A stretch of 64,000 nt of DNA from Limonium bicolor (taxonomy: Eukaryota > Streptophyta > Magnoliopsida > Caryophyllales > Plumbaginaceae). The stretch lies in the NCBI GenBank assembly GCA_023374045.1, contig CM041776.1:480321925-480385924 (forward strand), given 5' to 3'. The notes below the pieces were generated by a model, which was not told where the DNA came from, ran no database searches, and saw only the letters and a program-made list of their open reading frames with translations. Shown piece by piece: positions 10,481-22,759 of this stretch; within the stretch, counting starts at the first letter, position 1, and each line of letters opens with the position of its first letter. The position numbers were made by a program, and so were the translations under genes.

Positions 10481-11470
10481 ATGGTGTCCACTGCCTTCCC
10501 TTCGAGCATGGCAATAGGAGTCACGAACTCCGGGTTTGTTCCTTCTACCTCTCTTATGGCTACATTCCTTCTAGAAATATGTTCACCCAATCCTCTCAAA
10601 CTTCATCCACAACTCAAACTCTACCCACATTCACCATGCCTTCATTTAGTATGCCGACATCCAATTTCATAAAACTTTCCACTAAAAACTATCCACTATG
10701 GCAAACTCAAGTAGAACCATATCTCAAAGAATATGGCTTATTTGGATTTGTTGACAGAACCAACCAAGAACCCCCACTAATCTTAAATAATGCAGTACAC
10801 CCAGCTAATACTCAATACAAACAATTTAATCAATTGGACAAGTTACAACTTGTACCTTTGCTCAAAATGTCTGGGAAACTCTAGGGGAGATGTATTCCAC
10901 TCAGTCTGCTGCACGGGCCATGCAACTTCGTGTCCAACTAACCAACACAAAGAAAGGCTCTGACTCTATCCAGACATACTATAACAAAATGCGTGCCATT
11001 GCAATGGGTTGGCGGCTGCGGGCAAACTTTTCTCAGACCGCTCCTTCACCTCTTATCTGTTGAAGACTAGGAGCTGATTATGACAATGTGGTCACTAATC
11101 TCACCATGCAACCTGATGCTCTCACATCCTTTCAGGTTTTTGGTGATTTTCTAAGGTGAATCAAGAGTTACAGCTAAAACAGTAGAGATTCTTAGTCAAA
11201 ATCAAATGACAGTTAATGATATTACCACTGGCCATATTAATACTCAATATCAGAAAGGCAGGGAGCTTCATACAGTGGTTATCCTAGAAGAAAAGGAGGT
11301 ATAACTGATGTTTCTAGAGGTGGTTAGTCTTACAGCAGCACTTTCAGTGGTCGATTGGACACCAGGCCACGCTTTCAAGTGTGTAAAAGGAGACATGAGG
11401 TGATGTTTGCTTTCATCGATTTAATCATGTCTATCAAGCACCAACACAAAAGGGTTTCAAGCCCACTACA
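10481..11470 (+). pseudogene. Copia A gag remnant
   Basis: Several frames together give the copia Gag order. NYPLWQTQVEPYL and YGLFGFVD near 10690-10755 correspond to the N-terminal Gag segment. WETLGEMYSTQSAARAMQLR and the SIQTYYNKMRAI segment (about 10870-11000) correspond to the UBN2-type core. Near 11370-11440 are traces of the nucleocapsid zinc knuckle: Q-V-C-K and, after a shift, CFHRFNHVYQA. The first Cys position of the knuckle reads Phe. Frameshifts and stops are frequent (for example at 10882). Confidence 0.75.
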
Positions 11471-11479
11471 CCACTTCTG

Positions 11480-12963
11480 TCTCAACACCTCTTGATCTGA
11501 ACTGGTATCCATATACGACAACCTCTGATCACTTTACAAATGAGTTCTCCAACATTAATCTAGGCTCCCAAAGCTACGCAGTCAGCGATGAAGTGACCTT
11601 TGGAAATGGTTCTAGCATGAATACCTATCAACAAGGATCTGGTTATTTACAATTTCCATCTGGCTCTTTCAATATGTTCAAACTCTTTTATGTTCCTGAG
11701 TGAAGTAAAAACTTAATCTCGGACCAGAAATTCTATGATGACAATAACACCTTTTTTGAATCACCCCTCTTATTTTGTCATCAAGGACAAGGAAACGGGC
11801 CACACTCTTCTCAAAGGAGAAACTAAGAATGGGCTATATCAATTTCCACCTCAAGGAAGGCATCAACTCAATCTCACAACAAGAATATGGATGTGTGGCA
11901 TAAGTGACTGGGGCATCCATCAAGCCGTGTCACCAGTCTCATTCTGAATAAATATAGACTTCCTGTTTTATAAATTGTAGTTCTGATAAAGAGTGTCCCA
12001 ATTGTCTTATGAGTAAACATCACTCTCTTTTCTATCATGCTCAACCTACAAAAGTTGTGTTACCTTTTGAATTATTGTTTGTTGATATTTGGGGACCTGC
12101 ACCACTATTATCCACTGCTGGAAACCGTTATTATATCTCTATTGTTGATGACTGCTCAAAATTCATTTGGATGGTGCCCATTCCTACAAAATCTTGTGAT
12201 ATAGGGTTATGAAAGAATTCTTAGAACTGATACAAACCCAGTTTTCCACCAATGTTAAAGCAATTCAGACAGACGGTGGAAGAGAATTTTAGCCTCTATC
12301 CAAAGTTCTAAAGGCCAGCAGAGCAGTTCACAGAGTGACCTGTCCATATGCACACTCACAGAATGAAAATGTGGAATGCCGCCATAAGCAGATTGTTGAC
12401 ACAGGGCTGACATCACTGGCTCACGTAACCATTCCTTACTGATACTAGGAACAAGCTTTTAATACTTTTGTGTACTTGATAAACCGCACCCCATCCACAT
12501 CCTTAGCGCTCAATTCTCCATATGAAATTCTACACAAACACCCTTCAGACTATACATTCCTCAAGACCTTTGGTTGTGCCTGCTACCCAAATCTTCATCC
12601 CTACAATCAACACAAATTTTCCTTTCGCACAACAAAGTGTGTATTCCTTAGCTATCACCCTAACTATCATGGATATACTTGTCTCGATCCTCACAAAAAT
12701 AAAAATTACATCTCTCGTGATGTTGACCTTCCATGAGAATGTTTTTCCCTTTGCCATTGTTCCAACCATTGTTCAACTAAATCTGCACCTAAACCGTGAC
12801 AAACCAGCCCTTCTTCCTACTTCATTTATCTTTTCAAACCAATCACCAAGCTTACTTACCACTCACACTCCTCCTTCCTCACCTCAATCACATCCTAGTA
12901 CTCCACATTCACCTACTGTCCCAAACACACTCACGACATCTTCCACACAATCCCCTCTCTCAC
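11480..12963 (+). pseudogene. Copia A pol, 5' part (protease remnant and integrase)
   Basis: The protease region reads WYPYTTTSDHFTNEF where copia proteases have DSGATDH, so the catalytic Asp-Ser-Gly is gone; EVTFGNGS follows. The pre-integrase motif is VWHK-stop-LGHPSSRV near 11890-11930. The integrase core has FVDIWGP with its Asp (near 12082), then QTDGGREF near 12270 with the second Asp. The segment with INRTPSTSL, YEILHKHPSDY and FGCACYPNLHPY (12470-12736) is the usual C-terminal part. The frame is broken repeatedly and stops where copia B inserted at 12964; the coding order resumes at 27060. Confidence 0.8.
12959..12963 (+). repeat. Left target site of copia B (CTCAC)
   Basis: CTCAC precedes copia B and CTCAA (27060-27064) follows it: a 5-bp duplication with one difference. 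The interrupted copia A coding order continues across it. Confidence 0.7.
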
Positions 12964-14109
12964 TGTTAAGACAAGATCTTTATGTTTTGATGATAGAAAA
13001 CCTTGTGTTGTCTATCTAATGCGTTTGTCAAGATTCATGATTTTAGATAGATAGGTGAATAAGTGGCTTAGCACGCAAGGTTGCAAGCGCACTTAAGTCA
13101 TGCGTGGCTTAGCACGCAAGGTTGCAAGCGCGCTCAACCCACGACATGTGCTCTACCAGTCGGGCACCTGTCGGCGAGAGCTCCAGAGAACTTCTAGCAA
13201 GACACAAGCAGTCAAGAACCACACCATCACATATCTCTTACATCAGACATTAAACAAGGACCAAACGGAGTTAGCAATGTCGACAAACTCACTCAGATTA
13301 TTCACAACCACACAAACAACTTGCTCATGACAAACACATGACAAAAGGTGTATCTCTTTAATGTAAAAGATAACAAGATAAACAAAGGCTATTAATGAAC
13401 ATCATTACATAGCCGTAATACTTCAGAAGAGAGCATTTATGAGCATTAATGAGCCATACAAGTTAGACAAGTTGAAGTGTGCAAGTGGTGACCGAACCAC
13501 TTGGGAGACGCGCCATCAACTTGCCCATTCACAAGGCAACACGTGTGCTGGTGGCTCTAGATCAAGTTGGAAGAAAATCTGTAGAAGGGAGCGGCTATTA
13601 TATTCATAGAAGAATGAGTATTCTACTCTTAGACTCTACAACTCATAGGTTGTTAGTTAGCATCTTAACTAACTTGTATAAATACGTGCATTAATGTTCC
13701 TTGTATGATAAGCCCTGTACGAGAGAAAAGATAGATATAATCTGGGCAAGTGAGGATCAGACTAAGGAGTGAGTGCAAGTGCTAGAGAGTCAGTGAGCTA
13801 GAGAGGACTGGGTTAGAGTATCAATACATTGGGTATTTGATAGGACGACAGGTCAGGAAACAGTGGGTGAACCGTAGGCCGATAGTCAGGAGAGGGTTGA
13901 CGACTTTAGGGGTAAAGTCGAAACTGTCCTAGGAGTCTGTGTGTGGGGTAAGGGAGGTTGAGTGAATTTCGTGTGTGTAAATTCTCAATTGAAATGTGTT
14001 TTCCAATTTAAAGTTATCTCTCGTCACTTCCTAAACTATCAAGTTTTATTATAGCCCACGATACGTCCACGACACGTCGGGGACGCATCAAGAGCGCTTG
14101 CGAGTTTCA
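12964..14109 (+). repeat. Copia B 5' LTR
   Basis: The match to 25913-27059 is near full length. A near-perfect internal tandem duplication of about 36 bases (GTGGCTTAGCACGCAAGGTT...) occupies about 13061-13139. A TATA box (TATAAATAC) lies at 13677-13685, with the same site at 26627-26635 in the other LTR, in the region expected for the U3 promoter. Confidence 0.9.
13677..13685 (+). promoter_or_regulatory. TATA box of copia B LTR
   Basis: TATAAATAC is preserved in both LTRs about 430 bases before the LTR end and is followed by a GC-richer stretch. It is the best promoter candidate in the LTR. Confidence 0.5.
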
Positions 14110-14111
14110 AT

Positions 14112-14123
14112 TGGTATCAGAGC
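14112..14123 (+). other. Copia B primer-binding site
   Basis: TGGTATCAGAGC lies two bases after the LTR end and is complementary to initiator-Met tRNA. Confidence 0.9.
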
Positions 14124-14261
14124 GGTTCTCTTCTAGAAAGTTAACTGCTTTGCAAGACGATCAAGATGTCTCATGCAAGCATTCTAGCAGCAGAATAAGT
14201 TTCTGCATCAAATTGACCACCACTCTTCAATGGAGACAACTACACTCACTAGAAGAACAAG

Positions 14262-15780
14262 ATGGAGTTTCATATCAAGTCTGATGATCCAAGAATGTGG
14301 AGGGTGGTAACACATGGAGAGTACACCTTCCAGAATCCTCAAGGACAAGACATATCTATCGACAGCATGACGGATGAGCAAATCAAGAAGCTGGTATTCA
14401 ACGCTCGAGCTGTAAGAATACTTCATTGTGCACTACTACCTGAGCAATACTCAAAGAATGCTTCAGCTAAAACAGCCCAAGAGATTTGGAAAACTCTTGA
14501 GGTCACCTATTAAGGGAATGATGAGATCAAAAAGACTCTCATTGAGTTGCTACTCACTCACTGGGAGCTATTCAAGAAGGAAGAAAAGGAGAGCATTTCT
14601 GAAATGCATACAAGGTTCACTAAGCTGATCAACGAAATGTTGGTTCTTGGAAGAACTATCTCTAACGAGGATCAAATTCGGAAGTTCCTCAGATCTCTTC
14701 CTGCCTCCTTTGATAGCAAAGTCAATGCCATGCAAGAAGTGCATGATCTCTCCAAGATGTCTCTGGCGACATGCTAGGATCTCTAATGGTTTTCGAGTTA
14801 AAACTACAACACAGAAACTCGGAAAGCTCATCAAGAGACAAAGGAAAAGGCATAGCCCTTCAAGTAGCTAAAAATGAAAGGTCCGAGACAGGAGACGACA
14901 ATGATGAAATGGTCCTCTATGCTAAGAGGTACGTTCGAAAGTTCATAAGAAATAAAATGGAGAAAGACAAAAGGAGTCCAAGGTCGGATGATCAGAGGAA
15001 GAGCATGACCAGTGTTTTGGGTGTTCAAAACGCGGACATCATATCAAAGACTGCCCTCAGTGATCACGAGAGGACAACGACAGGGTCAAGAAGCCTGTCC
15101 GACGATCATTCAATAAAGGACCAAAAAAGGAAGCCTTCGTTGCCGCATGGGGAGATTTTGAACAAAGTGATGACAATCAAACCTCAGACAGCGACATCTC
15201 AGAAGATGAGAAGGCTAACCTATGCCTTGAAGAAGTGTGCTTGATGGCCCAAGGCAATGATGTCTCATAATCAGAAGGAGAAGAAGAACAACACAAGGTA
15301 AACTATTCTAAACTTAGAAGGAGAATTCAAAAGGCTGAACTTCTAGGACTTAGAAAGTTTTCTCTTATGTTAGTTGATCACCTAGAGGCATTAGAAGCTG
15401 AAAACGATGAACTTTTGGAAGAAAATGAAAAATTGAGAAAAACCTCGGACAAAAGCAAGGTAGATAATCTCATGAGGGCACTCATGAAATTACAAAGAGA
15501 TTATAGTGAAATTCTCACCGTTCATGAAAAATTGAAGCATGAAAAAAAACCTGAAATCGATAAATTGATTGTTGCTTTTAACACAAAAGAAAAGGAACTA
15601 GCTACCATCAAAGAAAAATATTCTAAGATAGATGTTGTTTCTAAGACACCCATGAGGAGAAGAAGCAAACGACAGGTCGGATGTCAGTCAGAGACCAGTC
15701 GTAGAGATGTCTACAGCTTATGCAGACAACCTGGTCATCATGAATCCAATTGCTATAAAACGAGTTTTATGAGGCATTGA
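14262..15780 (+). pseudogene. Copia B gag remnant (SIRE-type, with zinc knuckle and coiled coil)
   Basis: The frame from ATG 14262 gives a typical copia Gag N-terminus (P-R-M-W-R-V-V-T-H-G) and core (SKNASAKTAQEIWKTLEV, then after a stop ISEMHTRFTKLINEM and FLRSLPASFDSKV). At 15013-15054 a complete CCHC knuckle is present, C-F-G-C-SKRG-H-HIKD-C. A Glu/Lys-rich coiled-coil stretch follows (about 15367-15640). A second knuckle near 15710-15755 reads Y-S-L-C-RQPG-H-HESN-C, with its first Cys replaced by Tyr. Stops at 14511, after the first knuckle (15061) and elsewhere, plus frame changes, make it non-functional. Confidence 0.8.
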
Positions 15781-15882
15781 CAACTCAAGAAACTAGGACT
15801 AAAATGGGTAGTCAAAAACGATTTTAGAACATTAAATGCTGGAAATGGGGCCAACCAGTCTATGGACCCTAACCCCACACCA

Positions 15883-18800
15883 CTAACGTGTTAAATGCAG
15901 AATCAAGTGAGAATGGACCCCTGCTGGTACATCGGTTGGCAGTGGGTGCTCTAAACACATGACAGGAGACAAAAAGAAGTTCTTCTCACTCGAACCAGGA
16001 AACCAAGGAACCATTTCCTTTGGCGACAACAAGAAAGGTAAAACCATCGGTGTAGGTAAGGTTGGTATCACATCTGACTATGTCATAGATAGTGTAAATC
16101 TAGTTCATGATTTAAAATTCAACTTGCTTAGTGTTTCTCAAATTTGTGACAAAGGCAATTCAGTTCACTTCTATCCTACACATCGTAGCATAGTAAGTCA
16201 GAACAATGGCAAAGAGTTGTGTAAAGGGAAAAGATGGAAAAATGTTTATGTAACAAGCTTAGAGGATATTGACAGTCCAAATCCTCCATGCTTGACTGCT
16301 TCAATAGATGACTCTACACTATGGCACAAAAGACTAGGGCATGTTAGCACTTATTTATTAAGAAAACTTGTCAAGAAATAGTTGGTAAGAGGTCTTCCTA
16401 AGATTAAAGAATTTGAGACCAATCTTTGTGATGCTTGTGTTAGAAGCAAACAGACCAAGACTTCTTTTAAATCAAAGAACTCAGTTAGTACATCCAAGCC
16501 ACTTGAATTACTTTACATGGACTTAAGTGGACCTATGAGAGTCAAAGGTTTTGAAAGAAATTGGTATGTGTTTGTAATTGCTGATGATTACTCACGGTTT
16601 GTTTGGACATTCTTTATTGCTTCCAAAGACGAAGTCTTTGAGAAATTTCAAATCCTTTGCAGGAAAGTCCACGTACAACTCAATCTCAAGATCAAGACTC
16701 TTCGGTCTGATCATGGGTCAGAATTTGAGAATCAACAATTCATGGATATGTCTAAACAACATGGGATTAGTCACACATATTTAGCACAAAGAACACCCAA
16801 CAGAATGGGGTAGTTGAGCGAAAGAACAGAACACTACAAGAGGTAGCCGGGCCATGCTATTGGGGAGCAGCCTTCCTCAGGTCTTCTGGGCAGAAGCGGT
16901 GGCGACTGCATGCTACATCACAAATAGAACGCTCATATGACCTATCCTCAAAAAAACTCCCTATGAGATAATCAAGGGAAGAAAATCAAACATAAGTCAC
17001 TTCAGGACATTTGGTTGCAAATGTTATGTCCACAACAATGAAAAGAGTCCCCTTGGAAAGTTTGATGCCAGAAGTGATGTGGCCATCTTCCTTGGATACT
17101 TTGAAAGAAGCCGGCATACAAAGTATACAACAAAAGGACACTGAAGGTGGAGGAAAGTGTGCACGTAGTCTTTGATGAGGCTGACGTACACAAGGTCAAG
17201 GAATCTAATGAAGATAAAGAACTTGGATTCAATCTAGCTAATCAAGATCACGTAAAAAATCCTAAAAATGAATCACCGACTAAAGAAAACTTGTCTGACA
17301 GGTCAGCGACAGGTCAACAACAGGTCGATGAAGGAAACAATGATGTCGAGGATCCTCTCTCACCATCAACCATTCATCAATCTCATGCTTTATACAAAAG
17401 TCATCCATTGGAGAATATCATATCAGACATATCCAAAAGAACTCAGACAAGAGCACAAACTCGAGATCTTCTAGCCTTCTCAACGACAGTCTCACACATC
17501 AAGCCCAAGAACGTCAAGAAAGCTCTTCGAGACTCAGACTAGATCAATGCAATGCAAGAAGAACTAAACCAGTTTGAAAGATTCAAAGTCTGGCATCTTG
17601 TGCTTCGTTCTACTCATCAAGGAGTACTTGGTACAAAATGGGTCTTTAGAAACAAGCTTAATGAAATAGGAGAATTTGTCAGGAACAAAGCTCGTCTGGT
17701 AGCTCAAGGATATCGTCAACATGAAGGAATAGACTTCCAAGAAACCTTCACTCCAGTAGCAAGGATGGAATCTATCAGATTACTAATTGCATTTGCTGCA
17801 CATAAAGGAATCAAACTCTTCCAACTTGACATCAAGAGTGCCTTCCTAAATGGGTACATCAAAGAGGAAGTGTATGTTGAGCAACCTCCAGGTTTTGAGA
17901 CACAAGAAGGAAAAGACATGGTACTCAAACTTGACAAAGCTCTTTACGGCTCAAACAAGCACTAAGATCATGGTATGATCGCCTATCCTCCTATATATTG
18001 GAAAACCACTTTAAAAGAGGTAATGTAGACAAAACTCTATTTGTTTACAACAAGAAAAGAGATTTCCTAATTGTGCAAGTACATGTTGATGATATAATTT
18101 TTGGAGCCTCTGATGAGAAATATTGCATAAAGTTTGAAGCATTAATGAAAAAGGAATTTGAGATGAGTGATCTAGTAGAATTGAAGTTCTTCCTAGGACT
18201 TCAAGTCAAGCAGAATGATGAATGGACCATCATATCCCAAGAGAAGTACGTAAAAGACTTGTTGAAGAGATTTGGAATGGAGGAATGTAAGACGTTTGAC
18301 ACACCAATGACAGTTGGCACTAAGATGGGTATCATGACTTGTGACCGACCGGTCAACCAGCGATCTTATAGAGAGATGATTGGTTCTCTACTATATGTAA
18401 CTGCTAGTAGACCTGACATCATGTATAGCGTTTGCTTATGTGCCAGGTTTCAAGCAGATCCAAGAGAAATTCACCTCACAGCTGTAAAAAGAATCATACG
18501 TTACTTAAAAGGAACCATGAATCTTGGTCTCTTTTATCCTAAGTTCAATAAGTGTAACATTGTAGGATTTTCAGATGCAGACTATGGAGGATCTATCACC
18601 GATAGAAAGAGCACTTCAAGGACAGCATTCTTTGTTAGGTCATGTCTGATTGCATGAGGATCTAAGAAACAACAAAGTGTTGCAATCTCAACAGCTGAAT
18701 TTGAATACATTGCTGCGACAAGCTGTTGTGCTCAACTCCTATGGCTTAAACAACAAATTGGTGATTATGGCATCAAAACATGTACTTTACCAACTATGTG

Positions 18801-19032
18801 TGATAATACAGGTGTCATCTCTATTTCCAAAAATCTTGTGCATCATTCTTGTACCAAACATATTGACATTAGACATCATTTTCTTAGAGATTGTTGTGAA
18901 AAGGAATTAGTTGGTTTAAAGTATATTTCTACTGAGGACCAACTAGCTGACATCTTTACTGTGTCATTAAGTAGAGAAAGGTTTACTAAGATTGTTCATG
19001 ATCTTGGAATGATATTCATTAATCACAGTTAA
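15883..19032 (+). pseudogene. Copia B pol remnant (protease, integrase, reverse transcriptase, RNase H)
   Basis: The protease motif SGCSKHMTGD (about 15940-15966) lacks the catalytic Asp: the codon before Ser reads Gly and the frame shifts there. The pre-integrase zinc motif is present (LWHKRLGHVS, then CDACVRSK), with a TAG between them at about 16379. Integrase has LYMDLSGP and LRSDHGSEF; the ERKN glutamate segment is in another frame near 16810-16840. Reverse transcriptase (17552-18290) has [20 protein letters not shown] and HVDDIIFG, with His at the usual Tyr. RNase H has FSDADYGG, STAEFEY, CDNTGVI and TKHIDIRHHFLRD. TGA replaces the expected Trp codon before GSKKQ (18655-18657). Most motifs are intact, so decay is moderate. 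Confidence 0.9.
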
Positions 19033-19527
19033 ACTGCTTTTTATTTCCCACAATTGGTCAACGACATGTGAGCAACACCTGTTATATTGTCGTTCAGTAG
19101 TCAACGATCAGTTTAATGCATAGAAAACATGTCAAACGACTACTTGAAGCAGATATGTCATTTTCTACAAAAGTGAGATTAGGCTAGAGAAGTCCAACAG
19201 ATAGAAACGGGAAAACTCTTCAACTGATCGCTGACAACCGTCACGACTGCTGCCCGTTATGAATAGTACCATTAGGACATGTCAGCGAGCGGACGAGGAG
19301 CGGTCATTGACCGTTACTGGATATCTGTAAAAGGGCGATAGGAGTTTTACTCCTGTCACACTATTGCCCTCACTCTCTTTAATCTCTCTAAGCAATCAAA
19401 GCATATTCTCTTCTCTCTCACAAAATTTCCTGTGAGATTTAGAGCAAAAAATCCCTTGCCTCACAACCGTTAAAGAACACCCGAGCAAAAAGTACTAAAT
19501 TCCAGTACAAAATCCTCTACACTGAAA
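19033..19527 (+). other. Spacer between pol and the extra 3' ORF of copia B
   Basis: No coding signal. The stretch around 19330-19420 (GGCGATAGGAG, then CTCTCTTTAATCTCTC) is pyrimidine-rich and could be the leader of a subgenomic RNA for the next ORF, but no TATA box is clear. Confidence 0.35.
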
Positions 19528-20235
19528 ATGGCACCCAAGACTGCTCTACGATCAAAAGCTAAAGAAATCCTCATAGAAGCTTCCACGCAACAAGTGGCCA
19601 ACATCCAGCAGACAGAATCTCCAACTCGACTGACAAGGGAGGAGGAGAACGAGCTTATGGTTAAAGTAATCCAGGAAGGGAACCTTCTCGCCAGTGAGGT
19701 AGAGTATATAAAGTCCCACTTTCCCAAAACCTACCACCTCATCGAATCCAGCACTTTCAAACCCACTATCATTCCTGATCCTACTCCCACACAAGAACCA
19801 AAAATGTCTTCACCTCTCCCCTCAACTAAAACCTCCAAAACACCACAAATAAATCCAAAGCTGAACAATCAAAGTCCAAAGGCCATTCAACCGTCACAAC
19901 TACTCTTGTAACTCGCGCATCTAGGCGCGCTCAAAAACAAACAGCTCAACAAAAATCCCACTCAACACCAGAGAAAACAACACGTCGATTACACTTCACC
20001 ACGGAAGAAGAAGCCTCTCCTTCAGCTATCGTCAAATAAGTGGTTCAATCATTGGAGGAAGAGGAGGTTCAAAGTGATGAACCATCACAAAAGGAAGCCT
20101 CAGTAGAAGAGAAAGGCCAGGAGGAAGGTGTAACTGCAACTAACTCCGAAGAAGAGGCAAATATCATAGCCGCTCTTGGAGAACTAGTCGTCGACAGGTC
20201 TTCAACACCTCAGCGACAATACCAAAACGGTGATA

Positions 20236-20240
20236 GCGAC
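20236..20240 (+). repeat. Left target duplication GCGAC of the solo LTR
   Basis: GCGAC at 20236-20240 is repeated at 21630-21634, directly flanking the insertion. Confidence 0.85.
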
Positions 20241-21629
20241 TGATGAGTGTCCAAATGAGCATGTTTTAGGGGTGTATTTCATATGTTTAATCAACACTTT
20301 TCATGCTCATTTCTCCACTCTAGCTTGTTTTCCTCTAGTTTTGTGTTTCATTAGTGTTTTACACATTTATTGTTTAAACAGGAGCAGTAACATAGCTAGG
20401 AGTAAATTAGACGAAAGAGGAACGCGTGGGCGCAAACGGATCCAAAATCGGAGTTAAAACGAAGAAGATACAGTGTTTTGAAGTTAGCCTGACTCCGACC
20501 GACCTTAGGACCGACCTTGCAAGGTCGGTCGGGTCGAAATTTTTGCCCAGATTCGCGTTTTTGCAAGCTACTGGAATCGACCGACCCTAGGACCGAACTT
20601 GCAAGTTCGGTCGGTCGTAAAATTTGCCCAGAAATCAGATTTTAAAAGGAGAAAAGAGAGGGGAGAGAGGGGATTCGACACAGAACAGAGAAACGACAGA
20701 AAAACAAGAGAAAAGAGGGAAGAAGAAGAAAGGGAAGGAAAGAAGAAGAGAAGGGAGGAGAAGGCTCACCTCCATTGAAGCTCTTCCTTAATCTCCCATG
20801 GCTATTTCTTCTCCCTTCTCTCTCTTTTGTGCTTTAATGGTTGTGTAGTTTCCTTGTAGCTTGGGATGGGGATTTTGCCCCAAAATCCCTAAAACCTCCA
20901 TTGTTGAATCTTGAACTTATTTTTATGCTCTATTTTAGTCTTTGAGCTTAATGAAGATGAATATTGAGTGTTTATGACTTCTAAACTTGTTGCTCATGAT
21001 TTGGGGATTTGTTAAGGGTTTTGCTCAATTTGTCTTCTATGTGTTAAATTGGTTGGTTTGGCCTACCGATTAGTTTAGCATTATTGTGGGATTCTATCAA
21101 AATGGTATTCAGAGATAGAATCCTAAACTGTTAGAGACTAAAACGGTGTACTCTGATTTCGATAATTTTGAGATTAGACTACATTGCAACCTTAGTGGAA
21201 CTTGAGCTTAGTGCTATCGATTGACCCGGGGCTTAGCTGAATGAGAAGTCTCGATTAAATTGGTTAGGATTAGTAGGCCTAGATTAGGTTGCTAATTAAT
21301 TAAGCGTTCCCGTGGTTTAGCTATGAGTTCGAGGTTCGACAATCGGTAGTAAGGGGAGGACGGGTGCAAATATCCATCCCGGGCTACACCTATCCTAGAT
21401 AGTTAGTTTAGTGTTTATTGCTTTTCTTTATTTCTCCAATTACAACCCAAAAACCCAAAACCCATAATTTATATTTATGCACTTTTGTATATATCCTCTT
21501 GCACATTTACTAAGCTTATAATTAGCTAGATAGTTATGAAGTCCCTGTGGATACGACCTTGTTGTACAACAATGATTGGGTTCACTGCCCATAGTTAGCA
21601 AGATAGTTTCACCACTGTTTTGCCCAACA
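20241..21629 (+). repeat. Solo LTR (1389 bp) inside the copia B 3' ORF
   Basis: It begins TGATGAGTGTCC and ends GCCCAACA (TG...CA) and is flanked by identical 5-bp copies of GCGAC. No second LTR, primer site or coding interior lies inside, so it is a solo LTR. Near its end it has GTCCCTGTGGATACGACC, which I associate with large plant gypsy LTRs. Two GC-rich palindromes occur at 20509-20530 and 20591-20612. Orientation is taken as plus from that end motif. Confidence 0.75.
20509..20612. other. Two 22-bp perfect palindromes in the solo LTR
   Basis: The first has half-site GACCGACCTTG (20509-20530), the second GACCGAACTTG (20591-20612). Each is also preceded by a partial GACCGACC(T/C)TAG element, making a duplicated unit of 82 bases. 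One changed base in the first arm is matched by a compensating change in the second arm. Confidence 0.85.
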
Positions 21630-22427
21630 GCGACACAAAATCATCATCACCTATTATTTACACACTCGAGGAGCGTGCTCACTTGGAGAAAGCAAAAGGA
21701 AAAAGGAAGATGGGTGCCTCCTCTAGCACCAAGGAGGTCGAGGAGCTTGCTCATGCCAAAAAATCAGCTGCCAAGTCCCAACCTCCACAGTCCTTGAAGC
21801 GTCTGAAAAGGCTCAAAGATCTAGAGTCTCCATTGATCAAGGCCGAGAACGTTAACGACCGATCCTGTCCCATCTTACCAAAGACGTTGGACATAGAGTG
21901 GATGAAGAAGATGGGTTTAGGAGAGATTATCGAGCTGTTAGAGTTCCAAGGATGGGTAGACTTCTTCCAAGAGCATATCCTTGTTTACACCGAGTTGCTC
22001 AAGGAGCATATGAGATATCTTGGACCACTCCAGAGTGATGAAGATGACGACTTCCTCATCTCAATGGTCCAAACGGCTCAAGTTACTATCTCCAAGTCTT
22101 GGATTTGCAAGACCTTCAACCTAGAGCTAGAAGGTCTGATCATCCCCAAGGAAACAACTTGGCATGACTTAGGACACCAAGGAGGAAAGATGGTCAACCT
22201 CCTCAACAAAGGAGCAACAATGAAAAACTTCAATGCCGTGGACATGTCCATCACCCGACAGAGTCCTCTTCAACTTAGTCACCCACAACATCACCCCAAG
22301 GAACCAGCGCACCCACATTGTCAATGCCCGGGATGTAAGGCTGTTGTTCGCACTCAAGACCAAGGAGAAAATCAATCTGCCAGCCATGATTCTCCTCACT
22401 CTAGATGAGAGTCATCAAGTAAACTAA

Positions 22428-22759
22428 GGTTTGGTACACGGGGGAGTGGTCACCGCGGCACTTGTAGAGAGCGAGTGGACACCGACAGGTTCCACGAGTG
22501 TGCATGCACCACTCAGGACTACATCTGCTCCGAGATGCTATATAAAATGGGGATAAAGACTAAGGGAGATGAGCTCGTGGCTGTCCAGAAGCCCACAAAG
22601 AGTGAAGATGCAAGGTCAGAACCTAGACCGACGACAAGAGCTTCAGGAATCAAAAGGAGGAGAAGTCTCTCACCAGTCCACGATAGGTCAGGGACCAGCC
22701 TGGATACTTCAACTTGGGACGTTCTTCAGCGAGTAAGAGTCACTCTTACCGTTGTGTAG
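22428..22759 (+). pseudogene. C-terminal part of the copia B extra ORF
   Basis: After the shift at about 22427 the frame from 22475 reads FHECACTTQDYICSEMLYKMGIKTKGDELV, then a Lys/Arg/Ser-rich tail with PTTRASGIKRRRSLSP. In position and composition it continues the domain above (an alpha-helical end, then a basic tail). The stop TAG is at 22757. I treat it as the same broken gene. Confidence 0.4.

Larger units (their letters stand above)
19528..22427 (+). pseudogene. Extra 3' ORF of copia B (putative plant transposon protein-like), broken
   Basis: It begins M-A-P-K-T and is rich in Ser, Pro, Glu and Lys. A frame change follows 19911, a TAA lies at 20037-20039, and a solo LTR (20241-21629) splits the frame between Asp and Thr codons. 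Leaving out the insertion and one GCGAC copy, the frame continues without a shift. The second half (about 21890-22260) is a folded-looking domain with IEWMKKMGLGEIIELLEFQGW and TFNLELEGLIIP, continuing after a shift as VTHNITPRNQRTHIVNARDVRLLFAL. This resembles the domain named putative plant transposon protein, found in extra ORFs of plant retroelements. That assignment is by eye. The role is unknown; SIRE elements often have an additional ORF at this place. Confidence 0.55.
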
